Positions 14,956 to 22,507 are shown, counted from the first letter of the stretch. The stretch: 28,188 nt of DNA from JBBDYD01 sp040901865 (GCA_040901865.1 JBBDYD010000106.1:1-28188); one strand, 5' to 3'. A program made the numbers and translations. The notes: generated from the letters alone by a model not told the origin.

Positions 14956-16776
14956 TTACACCTGAGAAGACGATCCCTCAGACAAGCTGACCTCTGACTT
15001 CTGATCTCCGACCTCTGACCTCTGTCCATTCTCCCCGTCCCGCTCTCCGATCTGCTGTCTCCACATGGCGTAATAAAGTCCCTTCGCTTCAACAAGCTCC
15101 TCATGTGTCCCCGATTCCACGATCCGGCCCTTTTCCAGAACATGAATCCTGTCGGCGTGCATAACGGTTGAGAGTCGGTGTGCGATCATGATCGTAATCA
15201 GATCCTTGCGGAGGGAAATTTCCCGGATTGTCTCCGAGATCTCGTCCTCAGTAAGTGAATCCAGCGAAGACGTGGCTTCGTCAAACACCAATAACTGAGG
15301 ATGACGCAAAAGAGCCCGCGCAATCGAAAGCCGTTGTTTCTCGCCGCCCGAAACCTTCACGCCGCCCTCACCGATCACGGTGGCCAGGCCCTTGTCGGCC
15401 CGGGTGAGCAAAGTCTGACACGCCGATTTGACTAGAACATCGTGACACTCCTCATCAGTTGCATTCGGATTGACAAACAAGAGGTTCTCCCTGATGGTCC
15501 CCGAAAACAACTGTGTGTCCTGTGTGACGAAACCAACTCGCTCCCGCAGTTGCTCGAGGTCGATTTCGGTGGTGGGGGTGTTGTTATAGAGGATCCTGCC
15601 GGATTGAGGTGGATACAGTCCCACGAGCAGTTTCACGAGCGTCGTTTTCCCGGCTCCTGACGGTCCCACAAACGCGACGGTGTCCCCGATGGTCGCGGAG
15701 AAGGAAACATCGTTCAGAGCGTTCCCTTTGCCGCTCACATGGTGAAAACTGACGTGATCGAAGGCAACGGAGCGAATAGCGCCAATTTCAACAGGATTCG
15801 CGGGCCTGTGCTCTTTGGGCGTGTCGAGAATATCCTGAAAGTTCTTAAGTGATACCTCGGCTTCCCGGTACACATTGATAATGTTGCCGAGTTCCTGCAG
15901 GGGTCCAAAAATAAAGAACGAGTAAATCCAGAGGGCAAAAAATTGGCCGACGGTGATTTCCTGCATGAAAATCAAGGAAAGCATCATAAACAGGAAGCTG
16001 GTGCGAAGAGCATTTACGGCCGTTCCCTGGATGAAGCTCAGACTCCGGACGTACCGGACCTTTTTCAGCTCGAGTTGCAATATCCGTTCGGTTGTCGAAT
16101 TGAGTCTTCTGATTTCCTGCCCCGCAAGGCCGAGACTCTTCACGAGTTCGATGTTCCTCAATGATTCCGTGGTCGAGCCGGCCAGCGCCGTCGTCTCTGC
16201 CACAATCTGCTTCTGAACGGCCTTGATGCGCTTGCTGAGTACCCAGCTAAGCCAGCCAAGCAGGGGAGCGGTGGCGAGGAATACAGGGGCAATGAGCCAA
16301 TGAACACTCAGGGCATACACGATAACGAAGATGATGCCGACAAGCGTTGTGAATAAAACATTTATTGAGGCAGAAATGACGCGCTCGGTGTCCGTGCGGA
16401 CTTTCTGGAGCTTTCCAAGAGTCTCGCCGCTTCGCTGGTCCTCGAATACCTGGTACGGGAGCTCGAGCGAATGCTTCAGTCCGTCGGAGTAGATCTCGGC
16501 CCCAAGCTTCTGCGTGATGACGTTGATGTAGTAATCCTGAAAGTTCTTTGCCACCCTCGAAACAAACGCCACGCCGACCGCGGCGCCGAGAAGCAGCATC
16601 ACACCGTTGAAAAACTCATCCGAGGTGTATTTCTCATACTGGGTTGCGTATTCGTCGATTACGTGGCGGAAGATGAGGGGATCAAGCAGGGAGAAAACCT
16701 GATTGACGGTAGCAAGGCCAAGAGCGATGGAAACAAGCTTCCAATGCCGGCGTAGGTAGGAAAGCAGAAGCTTCAT
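14956..16776 (-). CDS. ABC exporter, fused permease-ATPase (MsbA type)
   Basis: 606 residues; works as a homodimer or heterodimer in the inner membrane. Six helices span about 12-295 (ABC type I exporter fold). The nucleotide-binding domain is complete: Walker A GPSGAGKT (371-378), Q-loop Gln419, signature VSGGE (475-479), Walker B LLVFDE (495-500) and H-loop His533. The substrate is not evident; lipid, peptide and drug exporters share this layout. The last 25 or so residues (GQRSEVGDQKSEVS and on, about 584-606) are encoded by a heptanucleotide array, giving a hydrophilic tail outside the conserved domain. A terminator sits just upstream, so it has its own promoter or depends on read-through. 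Confidence 0.95.
   Translation of the reverse strand: MKLLLSYLRRHWKLVSIALGLATVNQVFSLLDPLIFRHVIDEYATQYEKYTSDEFFNGVMLLLGAAVGVAFVSRVAKNFQDYYINVITQKLGAEIYSDGLKHSLELPYQVFEDQRSGETLGKLQKVRTDTERVISASINVLFTTLVGIIFVIVYALSVHWLIAPVFLATAPLLGWLSWVLSKRIKAVQKQIVAETTALAGSTTESLRNIELVKSLGLAGQEIRRLNSTTERILQLELKKVRYVRSLSFIQGTAVNALRTSFLFMMLSLIFMQEITVGQFFALWIYSFFIFGPLQELGNIINVYREAEVSLKNFQDILDTPKEHRPANPVEIGAIRSVAFDHVSFHHVSGKGNALNDVSFSATIGDTVAFVGPSGAGKTTLVKLLVGLYPPQSGRILYNNTPTTEIDLEQLRERVGFVTQDTQLFSGTIRENLLFVNPNATDEECHDVLVKSACQTLLTRADKGLATVIGEGGVKVSGGEKQRLSIARALLRHPQLLVFDEATSSLDSLTEDEISETIREISLRKDLITIMIAHRLSTVMHADRIHVLEKGRIVESGTHEELVEAKGLYYAMWRQQIGERDGENGQRSEVGDQKSEVSLSEGSSSQV
14987..15028. repeat. Heptamer array inside the ABC exporter C-terminus
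   Basis: Six 7-base units in strict register (CTGACCT, CTGACTT, CTGATCT, CCGACCT, CTGACCT, CTGTCCA). Read on the minus strand as codons, three units give seven residues, hence the repeating (R/K)SEV motif in the protein tail. This is an array that has become coding. Confidence 0.82.
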
Positions 16777-16788
16777 TGCTAAATATAT

Positions 16789-16811
16789 AAAAAAACGGGC
16801 TTAAGTGCCCG
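16789..16811 (-). terminator. Rho-independent terminator
   Basis: Minus strand: CGGGC, six-base loop, GCCCG, then seven T. The stem is 16811-16807 with 16800-16796 and the T-tract is 16795-16789. It ends the decarboxylase/HEAT transcript before the ABC exporter start at 16776. The best classical terminator I found in the window. Confidence 0.72.
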
Positions 16812-16813
16812 CA

Positions 16814-16834
16814 TTCTGACATCTGATCTCTGAT
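16814..16834. repeat. Three-unit heptamer array (NTCTGAN)
   Basis: TTCTGAC, ATCTGAT and CTCTGAT in register between the HEAT gene stop (16838) and the terminator. Same unit family as at 14987-15028. Confidence 0.55.
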
Positions 16835-16837
16835 TTG

Positions 16838-17368
16838 CTATTTCGGTTTTTGCCCAAGCCCCTCAAGGAGCCTCTTCCCCCGCGCCTTCATGGCCGGCGT
16901 CCCGGTGGCGGTCAACTCCTTCAATGTTTTGACAATGCCGCCTCTAAGCTTCTTGTCCTGTGAGGCCAGATCTGCCAAGGTCTGCATGGCGCTGGTCCGG
17001 ACAATGCTCGACCGGTCCCTCAGATACTCCTCCAAAAGCGTGATCAATGCACTTCGTTCCTTGGAATTCCATTCGATCCGCGACATCATCTGCGCCGCGT
17101 GCCAACGAACTTCTTGTTGATTGATCCGCGCAATGGTGGTCAGGATTCTCTTTTTGTGTGGGGCAAGGAGAATCGGATTATGCCTCGTGACCTTCTCGGC
17201 TGCATCGGCGGCTCGCATCCGGAGAATCGGATCGGCCGATTGCATTCCGCGAACAAGATGCTTGAACAGCAGGGGATTGGCCAGGACTTCCCCCGCGGCC
17301 TCTTCGGATCGCCCGATGGAGCGGAGCGTACCCCCCTCGAGCATTTTTAGGAGCTGTTGCCCCTTCAT
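16838..17368 (-). CDS. HEAT-repeat protein
   Basis: 176 residues, all alpha, with no signal peptide. Four or so degenerate HEAT-type helix pairs, for example DPILRMRAADAAEKVTRHNP (about 46-65), EVRWHAAQMMSRIEWN (about 85-100) and SSIVRTSAMQTLADLASQD (about 119-137). The Asp/Arg-ladder pattern is typical of HEAT_2-like bacterial proteins. Probably an interaction scaffold; no catalytic residues are seen. The ATG at 17368 overlaps the decarboxylase stop by 4 bases (ATGA), so it is translationally coupled; a GTG 9 bases upstream is possible. Confidence 0.77.
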   Translation of the reverse strand: MKGQQLLKMLEGGTLRSIGRSEEAAGEVLANPLLFKHLVRGMQSADPILRMRAADAAEKVTRHNPILLAPHKKRILTTIARINQQEVRWHAAQMMSRIEWNSKERSALITLLEEYLRDRSSIVRTSAMQTLADLASQDKKLRGGIVKTLKELTATGTPAMKARGKRLLEGLGQKPK

Positions 17369-18711
17369 TTGGCGCACCGGATGATTGCTTCAAGACTCCG
17401 CTCAACATCCTCATCGGTCGTGGCCCAGGAAGAGACGCTGATACGCATCGCCGTGTACCCCTGCCATACGGTTCCGCCGCACCAGCATGTACCATCGCGT
17501 TGGATTGCCGCAATGACTTTCTGAGTTCTGGCAGGGTCGCCAAAAGAAACCAACACCTGATTGAGGACAACATCATTCAGTATCGTAAACCCCGCCTGAC
17601 GCAATCCATCGGCAAATCGCCTTGCATGCCGGCAGGTGCGCTCGATCAAATCCGCAACTCCGCTTCTTCCCAGGAACTTCAACGCAGCCCACACTTCTGT
17701 CCCGCGGGCCCGGCGCGATAGTTCCGGAACGTAATCCGAGGGATTTCTCTGCTCAGTCTCTGTTGGCAGGTATTCGGCGGTGACCGCCATAGCGGCGCTT
17801 AAGTTCTCAGGATTGCGAACGAACGCAAGACCGCTGTCGTATGGTACATTGAGCCATTTGTGTGCGTCCGTGGCCCAGGAATCAGCTTCGGCGATTCCGG
17901 ATGCGAGAAACGCGCGTGTTGGCGCCGTGACGGCCCAGAGCCCAAATGCTCCGTCAACATGCACCCACGCTCCTGCATCATGAGCGCGTTTACAGACCTC
18001 CGCGATTGGATCAAAAGATCCCGTGTTGACATTGCCTGCCTGAAGGCAGATAATCGTCGGACCCTTGATGACAGGCAACCGGTTCGCCAGCATCCTGCCT
18101 TGATTATCGACCGGTATCTGCGTTACCCGGTTGCGCCCGAGTCCGAGGAGTCCGAGCGACTTGATGACGGCAGGATGAGCCTCTGCGCTGATGATTACGC
18201 TGAGGGGGGGAGCCCCAAGCAACCCCTGTCCCTCAATGTCCCAACCCGCTTTGGCGTATACCGCATGGCGCGCAGCCGCAAGCGCCGAGAGATTTGCAAC
18301 CGTTGCCCCCGTGACAAAGGCACCACCGGTGCCTGCCGGCAATCCGAACAACTCCACGAGCCAGCGAAGTGCCACCTGTTCCAAATGTGAAGTGGATGGG
18401 GTCACGCGGTACAGAGCGCTATTCTGATCCCAGGCGCCCGCAAGCCAGTTGGCGGCAAGAGATACCGGGAGGGATCCTCCGATAACAAATCCAAAGAACC
18501 GCCTGCCCGCCATGGCCATCGTGGCCGGCGAACAAACCTGATCCAACGTTCGAAGAACGAACTCAGGGTCTTCCGATTGTTCCTGCAACGGCTCGTCCAA
18601 CACCCGGAGGTTTTCCACCGCCTGTGCATCAGGGGCCACCCCGCGGCCATCAAGCCCGCGGAGATAATCGATCGACCGCCGCGCAGCTGACTGCAGTATT
18701 TCTTCGATCAT
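17365..18711 (-). CDS. Group II PLP-dependent decarboxylase
   Basis: 448 residues, in the family of aromatic-amino-acid, glutamate and tyrosine decarboxylases. PLP-site residues are visible: stacking His179 (SAEAHPAV), Asp253 (HVDGAFGLWA) for the pyridine nitrogen, and Schiff-base Lys285 in TDAHKWLN. The N-terminal helical segment and the GGAFVTGATVANLSAL region (about 129-144) fit as well. The substrate cannot be read from the motifs; a tyrosine/aromatic type is likely but not shown. The start ATG (18711-18709) lies inside the first unit of a heptamer array. The frame continues through the array to a GTG at 18723, which I reject as repeat-derived. The HEAT gene follows with a 4-base overlap. 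Confidence 0.9.
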   Translation of the reverse strand: MIEEILQSAARRSIDYLRGLDGRGVAPDAQAVENLRVLDEPLQEQSEDPEFVLRTLDQVCSPATMAMAGRRFFGFVIGGSLPVSLAANWLAGAWDQNSALYRVTPSTSHLEQVALRWLVELFGLPAGTGGAFVTGATVANLSALAAARHAVYAKAGWDIEGQGLLGAPPLSVIISAEAHPAVIKSLGLLGLGRNRVTQIPVDNQGRMLANRLPVIKGPTIICLQAGNVNTGSFDPIAEVCKRAHDAGAWVHVDGAFGLWAVTAPTRAFLASGIAEADSWATDAHKWLNVPYDSGLAFVRNPENLSAAMAVTAEYLPTETEQRNPSDYVPELSRRARGTEVWAALKFLGRSGVADLIERTCRHARRFADGLRQAGFTILNDVVLNQVLVSFGDPARTQKVIAAIQRDGTCWCGGTVWQGYTAMRISVSSWATTDEDVERSLEAIIRCAK

Positions 18712-18736
18712 TTCACATTTCACCTTTCACTTTTCA
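18709..18736. repeat. Heptamer array containing a start codon
   Basis: Four perfect-register units: CATTTCA twice (18709-18722), CCTTTCA and CTTTTCA. The first three bases are the complement of the decarboxylase ATG. On the minus strand the units read TGAAAAG, TGAAAGG, TGAAATG, TGAAATG, so the array also supplies the purine-rich sequence upstream of the start. Confidence 0.82.
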
Positions 18737-18863
18737 CGGGTTTGAGCAACAGATCATGAAAATCAAAACTGAAATCCGTCGCCGACGATACTGCTTTCAT
18801 CTTTGCGTGCTCTATGGAACCGTCGGGATGGAGGGAGAACGTAACATGCGCGTCCGCCCGCAG
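18720..18863 (-). pseudogene. Remnant of a DUF3471-type serine-hydrolase C-terminus
   Basis: A 47-codon open stretch preceded by an in-frame TAA and ending TGA within the heptamer array. It reads LRADAHVTFSLHPDGSIE, then KMKAVSSATDFSFDF and HDLLLKPV. This matches my recollection of the C-terminal DUF3471 domain that follows class C beta-lactamase-like hydrolases in this bacterial group. The catalytic part is absent. The left boundary meets the methyltransferase remnant at once, as if a deletion had joined the two. Profile search is needed for certainty. Confidence 0.52.
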
Positions 18864-18865
18864 TT

Positions 18866-19503
18866 AAATCCCATCATTCCAAAATCATGTCCTTTGTACT
18901 GCCGCCGAAGCAAACACTCTTGAGGTTCGAAGCGAGACTACGGTAAGAGGATTCGATTGGACAAGCCGGTTGCGCTGCAATTGCCACGCGGCGCGGATGA
19001 GCTGATACAGGGGCTGATTGTACCGCCGATGCGGAGGTTTGTATGCGATCCGTCCACCCAGTCCCACCAATACCCCGTTCCCCAATCCTCCACAACGTAC
19101 ATGCCGCCGCTTTTTAGATGATGTTCGAAGAGGTGCCAGAAACTGATGCGCGAGAAAACACCGATGTGGGCACAGTCATCAATAATAATATCAAAACCAT
19201 CAGTGGTGTTTTCCCGCGCAAGCTTGTCAAGAAGTCCTGTGTCCTGCTGGGGTCCGGCATATGTCCTGATCCGCCCATCCGGACTTTCGACATGAATGGG
19301 ATTGATGTCAAGTCCAACCACAATACCCTGCGGGAAATATTCCCGCCACAGGTTCAACGAGCCGCCGTCTTTAATGCCGAGTTCGAGAATGCGAACATCA
19401 TTGTTGCGCAACGGCCCGAATACCGCTCGTAGTCTTCCAGGTACTCGGGCTGAATGAACTTGTCGGTCTTGTATTTTCCGGCAATATGGCGGAGTGTTAA
19501 TCC
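18866..19503 (-). pseudogene. Class I SAM-dependent methyltransferase, multiply frameshifted
   Basis: Pieces of one methyltransferase lie in order but in different frames. N-terminal: HIAGKYKTDKF with YLEDYERY (19503 to about 19420). Core: FGPLRNNDVRILELGIKDGG, DIIIDDCAHIG and GGMYVVEDWGTGYWW (about 19420 to 19050). Next frame: YKPPHRRYNQPLYQLIRAA (about 19045 to 18945). Next frame: RFEPQECLLRRQYKGHDFG, ending GMMGF at 18866. At least three single-base shifts are needed, near 19418, 19046 and 18936. No start codon is evident at the N-terminus. The ELG / SAM-loop and DD motifs are intact in the core, whose longest open piece is 18938-19411. The order GTDK...ELG...VED...HDFG resembles antibiotic/sugar O-methyltransferases of the MycE-like group. 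Confidence 0.72.
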
Positions 19504-19511
19504 CGGTTCAG

Positions 19512-19922
19512 CTATTGCTTCATCTCCAGTTTGGCTTCCTCGACGGTGAAGCTCAATTCTTTAAGCGTGGTCCCTTGCGCATCGGTGACCGTCACAGTCC
19601 ATGATCCCGCAACGTAGCATGTTTTGTACGACCAAGTCCTCCAGGGGCTTCCGCCAATGTTGAGCCTGGATTCGTAGCTCTGGTCGCCGGTCTTCCAAGT
19701 CACCGTGATGGAATCCGCAGGTCCGCCTGTAACCCTCAGCCAAAGATAGGCCCGGTCATTGACTGTAAACGTGGACGTTTCATCCGTCAGTACGCGATTT
19801 TCCACGCTTTTCCCGAGCTTCGCCTCGGCCACTTCCAGCTTCTTCTCTGCCGCCTGCTCCTGTGCAATGGCGCAAGGAACAAGAACGAGCACGATAATGA
19901 AGAAAACGATGAGATGTTTCAT
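19512..19922 (-). CDS. Exported DUF2914-like protein
   Basis: 136 residues from the ATG at 19922, preceded by an AAAGGGGG ribosome-binding site 5 bases away. A signal peptide (hydrophobic core about 4-18, cut after AIAQ) is followed by a short charged helix (about 22-45) and a single beta-sandwich domain: YLWLRVTGGPADSITVTW (about 59-76), then SPWRTWSYKTCYVAGSWTVTV (about 92-112, continuous with a terminal LSFTVEEAK strand). This agrees with DUF2914, a periplasmic domain of unknown function. The frame stays open upstream through the heptamer array to 20096, but that part has no protein-like character. Its own promoter candidate lies 44 bases upstream. Confidence 0.8.
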   Translation of the reverse strand: MKHLIVFFIIVLVLVPCAIAQEQAAEKKLEVAEAKLGKSVENRVLTDETSTFTVNDRAYLWLRVTGGPADSITVTWKTGDQSYESRLNIGGSPWRTWSYKTCYVAGSWTVTVTDAQGTTLKELSFTVEEAKLEMKQ

Positions 19923-19965
19923 ACATCCCCCTTTCTTGGTGGAATGATTGATTGGACAGCAGGGT

Positions 19966-19993
19966 AATCTACTAAATGGTGGGTTAAAATCAA
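19966..19993 (-). promoter_or_regulatory. Candidate sigma70 promoter of the DUF2914 gene
   Basis: Minus strand TTGATT (19993-19988), 16-base spacer, TAGATT (19971-19966). About 37 bases of leader would follow, enough for the visible Shine-Dalgarno. Unlike def and glnD this gene would have a normal leader. By eye. Confidence 0.4.
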
Positions 19994-20016
19994 GATGGTG
20001 AAGAGTGGGGGGAAGG

Positions 20017-20143
20017 CAGTGAAATGTGAAATGTGAGATGTTGAAAATCTGGGAGCACAACCGCTGTATATCATCATTTTTCACCTCACATTTCACCAGC
20101 TTGACGCAGTCCGCAATCTACACTCCTCAATCCGCAATCCATC
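20017..20143. repeat. Composite heptamer locus: GTGAAAT arms plus ATCCGCA array
   Basis: Three 7-base-period arrays in a row. Arm 1 is 20017-20044 (CAGTGAA, ATGTGAA, ATGTGAG, ATGTTGA). Arm 2 is 20075-20102 with the inverse type (CACCTCA, CATTTCA), able to pair with arm 1 around a 30-base loop. A different unit type follows at 20109-20143 (GTCCGCA, ATCTACA, CTCCTCA, ATCCGCA, ATCCATC) and reaches into the stop codon of the DUF2277 gene. Confidence 0.75.
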
Positions 20144-20366
20144 AAGCCGCTTTCTTCCCTCTCACCGTCGGTCGCAACGATCGAAACAGTTCCCGGCTTG
20201 TTTGTGCGATGTGGGCGACCGCCTCGTCAAACGCTTCCTGATTGATCCGCGAGGGTTTTTGATATCCGCTGATCTTGCGTACAAATTGCAAGGCCGCGTC
20301 CTCGAGCTCGTGGTTGGTCGGAACGCGCCGGCCGGGTTGACGAAGTTTCTTGATGTTTCGACACAT
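20142..20366 (-). CDS. DUF2277 family protein
   Basis: 74 residues, normal for this small cytosolic family of unknown function. It begins MCRNIKKLRQPG, where the family typically begins MCRNIK, then ALQFVRKISGYQKPS (about 25-39) and FDEAVAHIAQTSRELF, both family signatures. The start at 20366 has AGGAGG 9 bases upstream, the best ribosome-binding site in the window. The open frame further upstream (to 20456) has no support. The tail RGKKAA is followed by a stop codon lying in a heptamer unit. Confidence 0.88.
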   Translation of the reverse strand: MCRNIKKLRQPGRRVPTNHELEDAALQFVRKISGYQKPSRINQEAFDEAVAHIAQTSRELFRSLRPTVRGKKAA

Positions 20367-20398
20367 AGGATGTGCCTCCTTTGTTTCAAACCTTCGCG

Positions 20399-20439
20399 CC
20401 GGAATAAATTCCGGGGCTTGCACCACCTCAAATGGTGCA
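20399..20439. repeat. Two adjacent palindromes between DUF885 and DUF2277 genes
   Basis: CCGGAAT-AA-ATTCCGG (20399-20414) is the sister of the element at 14894-14909. Five bases on, TGCACCA (20419-20425) and TGGTGCA (20433-20439) form a 7-base stem around a 7-base loop. No T-tract follows on the minus strand, so intrinsic termination is doubtful; a REP-like element or RNA-stabilising pair fits better. Confidence 0.62.
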
Positions 20440-20454
20440 CAATTCCGATCAGCC

Positions 20455-20468
20455 AACCTCCGACCTCT
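20455..20468. repeat. Short heptamer remnant at the DUF885 gene stop
   Basis: Two units, AACCTCC and GACCTCT, directly at the stop codon of the DUF885 gene. Same unit type as arm 2 of the 12.7 kb locus. Weak alone. Confidence 0.4.
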
Positions 20469-22107
20469 ATCTTTTCCCTATCGCATCTTCCAGCATGGAC
20501 TTGTCTCCGGTCAATTCCCAATAGATGAGCGAAACAGGAATAATGCCCGACTTGTTGAAGTCATTCATGAACTCTTTCAGAGTAAAACTCCCCTCGCGCT
20601 TCCGCGCATACTCGGCAATGAGCCTTTCGATCTGAATCTTTCCGCTGATGTAACTCGATTCATATCCGGGCTGCTGCAGATAGAAGTGCTCTTCTCCCTG
20701 AATCGTTTCCCCGTCCGCGGGAAGAATGTTCCAAGGGGTCCATTGCGATGCAAATCGTGTCGCCTCGTCGAGGGGCATCTCGAGACCGTGCTGGTACAGG
20801 CCGCCAAGTGCCCGGGCGGCACGCTGGGCAAGAAGCACCCAGACAAGCTCGCGCGCTCTTGGTTTCGCATCCAGCAGCCCAGCGTGCATCATCATTTCCT
20901 CCATGCCCGTGGCCATCCCCTCAGCCCGGCTGTCAAAAATGTTTTCCAGAAGTGGAGTCTTCCGAATGGGGCTCTTATGGGGTTCTTCACGCATACGGGC
21001 GAGGTCGATCCAGTGATAGTCATGTGTTCTCATCATGATCGGTTCGCGATACGTGACCTCTGTGAAGAAACCCCGCAGCCCGGCGGAAGGGGCGTAGCGC
21101 CCGATACGTTCGCGAAGGGCGGCGTCCATATAATTTTTGATAGGAACGATTTCTTCATGCTCGAGAAATCGCATATACTCGGTCACAGCTTCGTTGAGCC
21201 GCCGGTCGTATTCCTCCGCGCTTCCGATCATCGCGTGTTTCGGCAGTCGGCGGTTCCTGTGCTCCTCAAGCCGCAACGATGCATGCGCACGAGCAAGTTC
21301 ACGCTGCATGAGCAAAACATGATCATCCCAGGAATAGGGAACTAGGTGAACGTTTCGGAGATTCCAGGTATAGTTGTCCTTTCCGACTCCCGACGTTCCC
21401 GTTTTCTTCGCCGATTCACCGGCCAGCCAAGCACCGAATCGGTCGGATTCTGCCCGTCCTTCAATCGCTGCCTTGGCCAAATCGGGATGTGTGGAAGCGA
21501 CAGAGTTCGCAAAGGCTCCGAGGTCATCGCTTTGGGCCCGAATGCTGCGTGCGCCGTAGACCCATAAATCGCGCCCGTTGCCCCTCAGGTTTTTTTTTGC
21601 CTGTTGGTACACTCCGCCGATCCTTCGCAATCGCGTCGCTATCTCCGCGGCGTCCGTTATCGAAAGCGGCATTACATAGTTTGGCAGTTCGATGGCGCCG
21701 TGAATGGTGGGGCCCTCGCGTTCCGGTACATCGGTCGGCCAGGGATAAAACCATACGTAGAATGCCGGATCGTTAGCCCATGGCCGGGTCACGCGATGCG
21801 CAAAATCATACCCGTTCATTTCCGCCAGCAAGAGATACCAGTCGATCTGCAGTCCAATCGGCCATCCGTTTGTATCGATCGCCGCAAGTTGGTGCTGCCA
21901 ACCGGAAAGTTCCCGGTGCTTGCGCTCCATGGCCGCAGCAGAATAATCCGGAATGCCATTACTGACAGGGGGGGCCTGGAAGAGTCGCCAACTCGCAAAA
22001 AGGTCGGTGAGAGTGTTGTAGGATGGCGGATTGACTTCCTGGGCGGGAGCGAATCCGCATATGACGTAGAAAATGAACAATCCAAGAATCATGCTTTTTC
22101 TATGCAC
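20467..22107 (-). CDS. Exported DUF885 family protein lacking the HExxPGHH motif
   Basis: 546 residues from the GTG at 22107, supported by AAAGGAA 6-8 bases upstream; an ATG five codons in lacks such a site. Signal peptide about 1-22 (cut after FAPAQ). The helical DUF885 fold is indicated by the EGMATGMEE segment (396-404, equivalent to EGWALYxE in relatives) and QQPGYESSYISGKIQIERL (478-496, equivalent to PGQALAYKIG...). The canonical HE(A/G)xPGHH zinc motif expected shortly before residue 396 is missing; only scattered His (362, 365, 377) occur. DUF885 members include metal peptidases, so this one may have altered chemistry or a binding role. Two other exported genes and an M13 peptidase lie upstream. 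Confidence 0.85.
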   Translation of the reverse strand: MHRKSMILGLFIFYVICGFAPAQEVNPPSYNTLTDLFASWRLFQAPPVSNGIPDYSAAAMERKHRELSGWQHQLAAIDTNGWPIGLQIDWYLLLAEMNGYDFAHRVTRPWANDPAFYVWFYPWPTDVPEREGPTIHGAIELPNYVMPLSITDAAEIATRLRRIGGVYQQAKKNLRGNGRDLWVYGARSIRAQSDDLGAFANSVASTHPDLAKAAIEGRAESDRFGAWLAGESAKKTGTSGVGKDNYTWNLRNVHLVPYSWDDHVLLMQRELARAHASLRLEEHRNRRLPKHAMIGSAEEYDRRLNEAVTEYMRFLEHEEIVPIKNYMDAALRERIGRYAPSAGLRGFFTEVTYREPIMMRTHDYHWIDLARMREEPHKSPIRKTPLLENIFDSRAEGMATGMEEMMMHAGLLDAKPRARELVWVLLAQRAARALGGLYQHGLEMPLDEATRFASQWTPWNILPADGETIQGEEHFYLQQPGYESSYISGKIQIERLIAEYARKREGSFTLKEFMNDFNKSGIIPVSLIYWELTGDKSMLEDAIGKR

Positions 22108-22134
22108 TAGATGTTCCTTTCACTTCCTTCAGAG

Positions 22135-22176
22135 TATTTCACATCTCACCGGCTGTTTCAATCCGCAATCCGCAAC
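22135..22176. repeat. Heptamer array, TATTTCA then CCGCAAT units
   Basis: Six 7-base blocks in register: TATTTCA, CATCTCA, CCGGCTG, TTTCAAT, CCGCAAT and CCGCAAC. Two unit types seen separately elsewhere (GTGAAAN and ATCCGCA) occur here back to back, as they do at 20017-20143. The array lies just after the stop of the small exported gene. Confidence 0.65.
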
Positions 22177-22180
22177 TTAG

Positions 22181-22507
22181 TTAATCCTCCATTCGCGTAT
22201 ACGTACCGGTCATTCCGCTTTCCAGGTCGCGAAAAACGAGTTCCCGGATTGTCAGCTTAAGAATCTTTTTGGTTTGCACTCCTAACAGGGAATCCTGAAA
22301 GTCGATTGTCAAGAGGCTGTCCTTCAGCGTGTAGGGATGCTCTTTCATGTCGAACTCAAAGAGAATCGTGCTGTCCTCCACGACCATGTTAAAACTCGGC
22401 CCACCCGATGTCCACGCGCCCTTCAGGAGCTGCCGGTCAATGCCGGCCCCCTGCAAACCGAGGCTTAAGACGAATACAAGGAAAGGGAAAAACAAATACA
22501 TGTTCAT
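22181..22507 (-). CDS. Small exported protein, lipocalin-like character
   Basis: 108 residues, not assigned to a family. A signal peptide covers about residues 1-20 (hydrophobic FFPFLVFVLSLGL, cut near QGA). The rest is alternating beta strands, with LKGAWTSGGPSFNMVVEDSTI (about 28-47, continuous) and LTIDFQDSLLGVQTKKILKL and a final GTYTRMED. This pattern (LxGxW near the start, TxTR at the end) resembles small META/lipocalin-like barrels that bind hydrophobic ligands, an inference from pattern only. An ATG two codons later is an equally good start; no clear ribosome-binding site is visible. Confidence 0.68.
   Translation of the reverse strand: MNMYLFFPFLVFVLSLGLQGAGIDRQLLKGAWTSGGPSFNMVVEDSTILFEFDMKEHPYTLKDSLLTIDFQDSLLGVQTKKILKLTIRELVFRDLESGMTGTYTRMED

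Noticed and set aside
20419..20439. Intrinsic terminator for the DUF885 gene
   Set aside because: Stem is good but no T-tract follows on the minus strand; kept only as a palindrome.
20350..21345. Plus-strand open frame of 331 codons
   Set aside because: Antisense of the DUF885 gene and runs through the intergenic palindromes; composition not protein-like.
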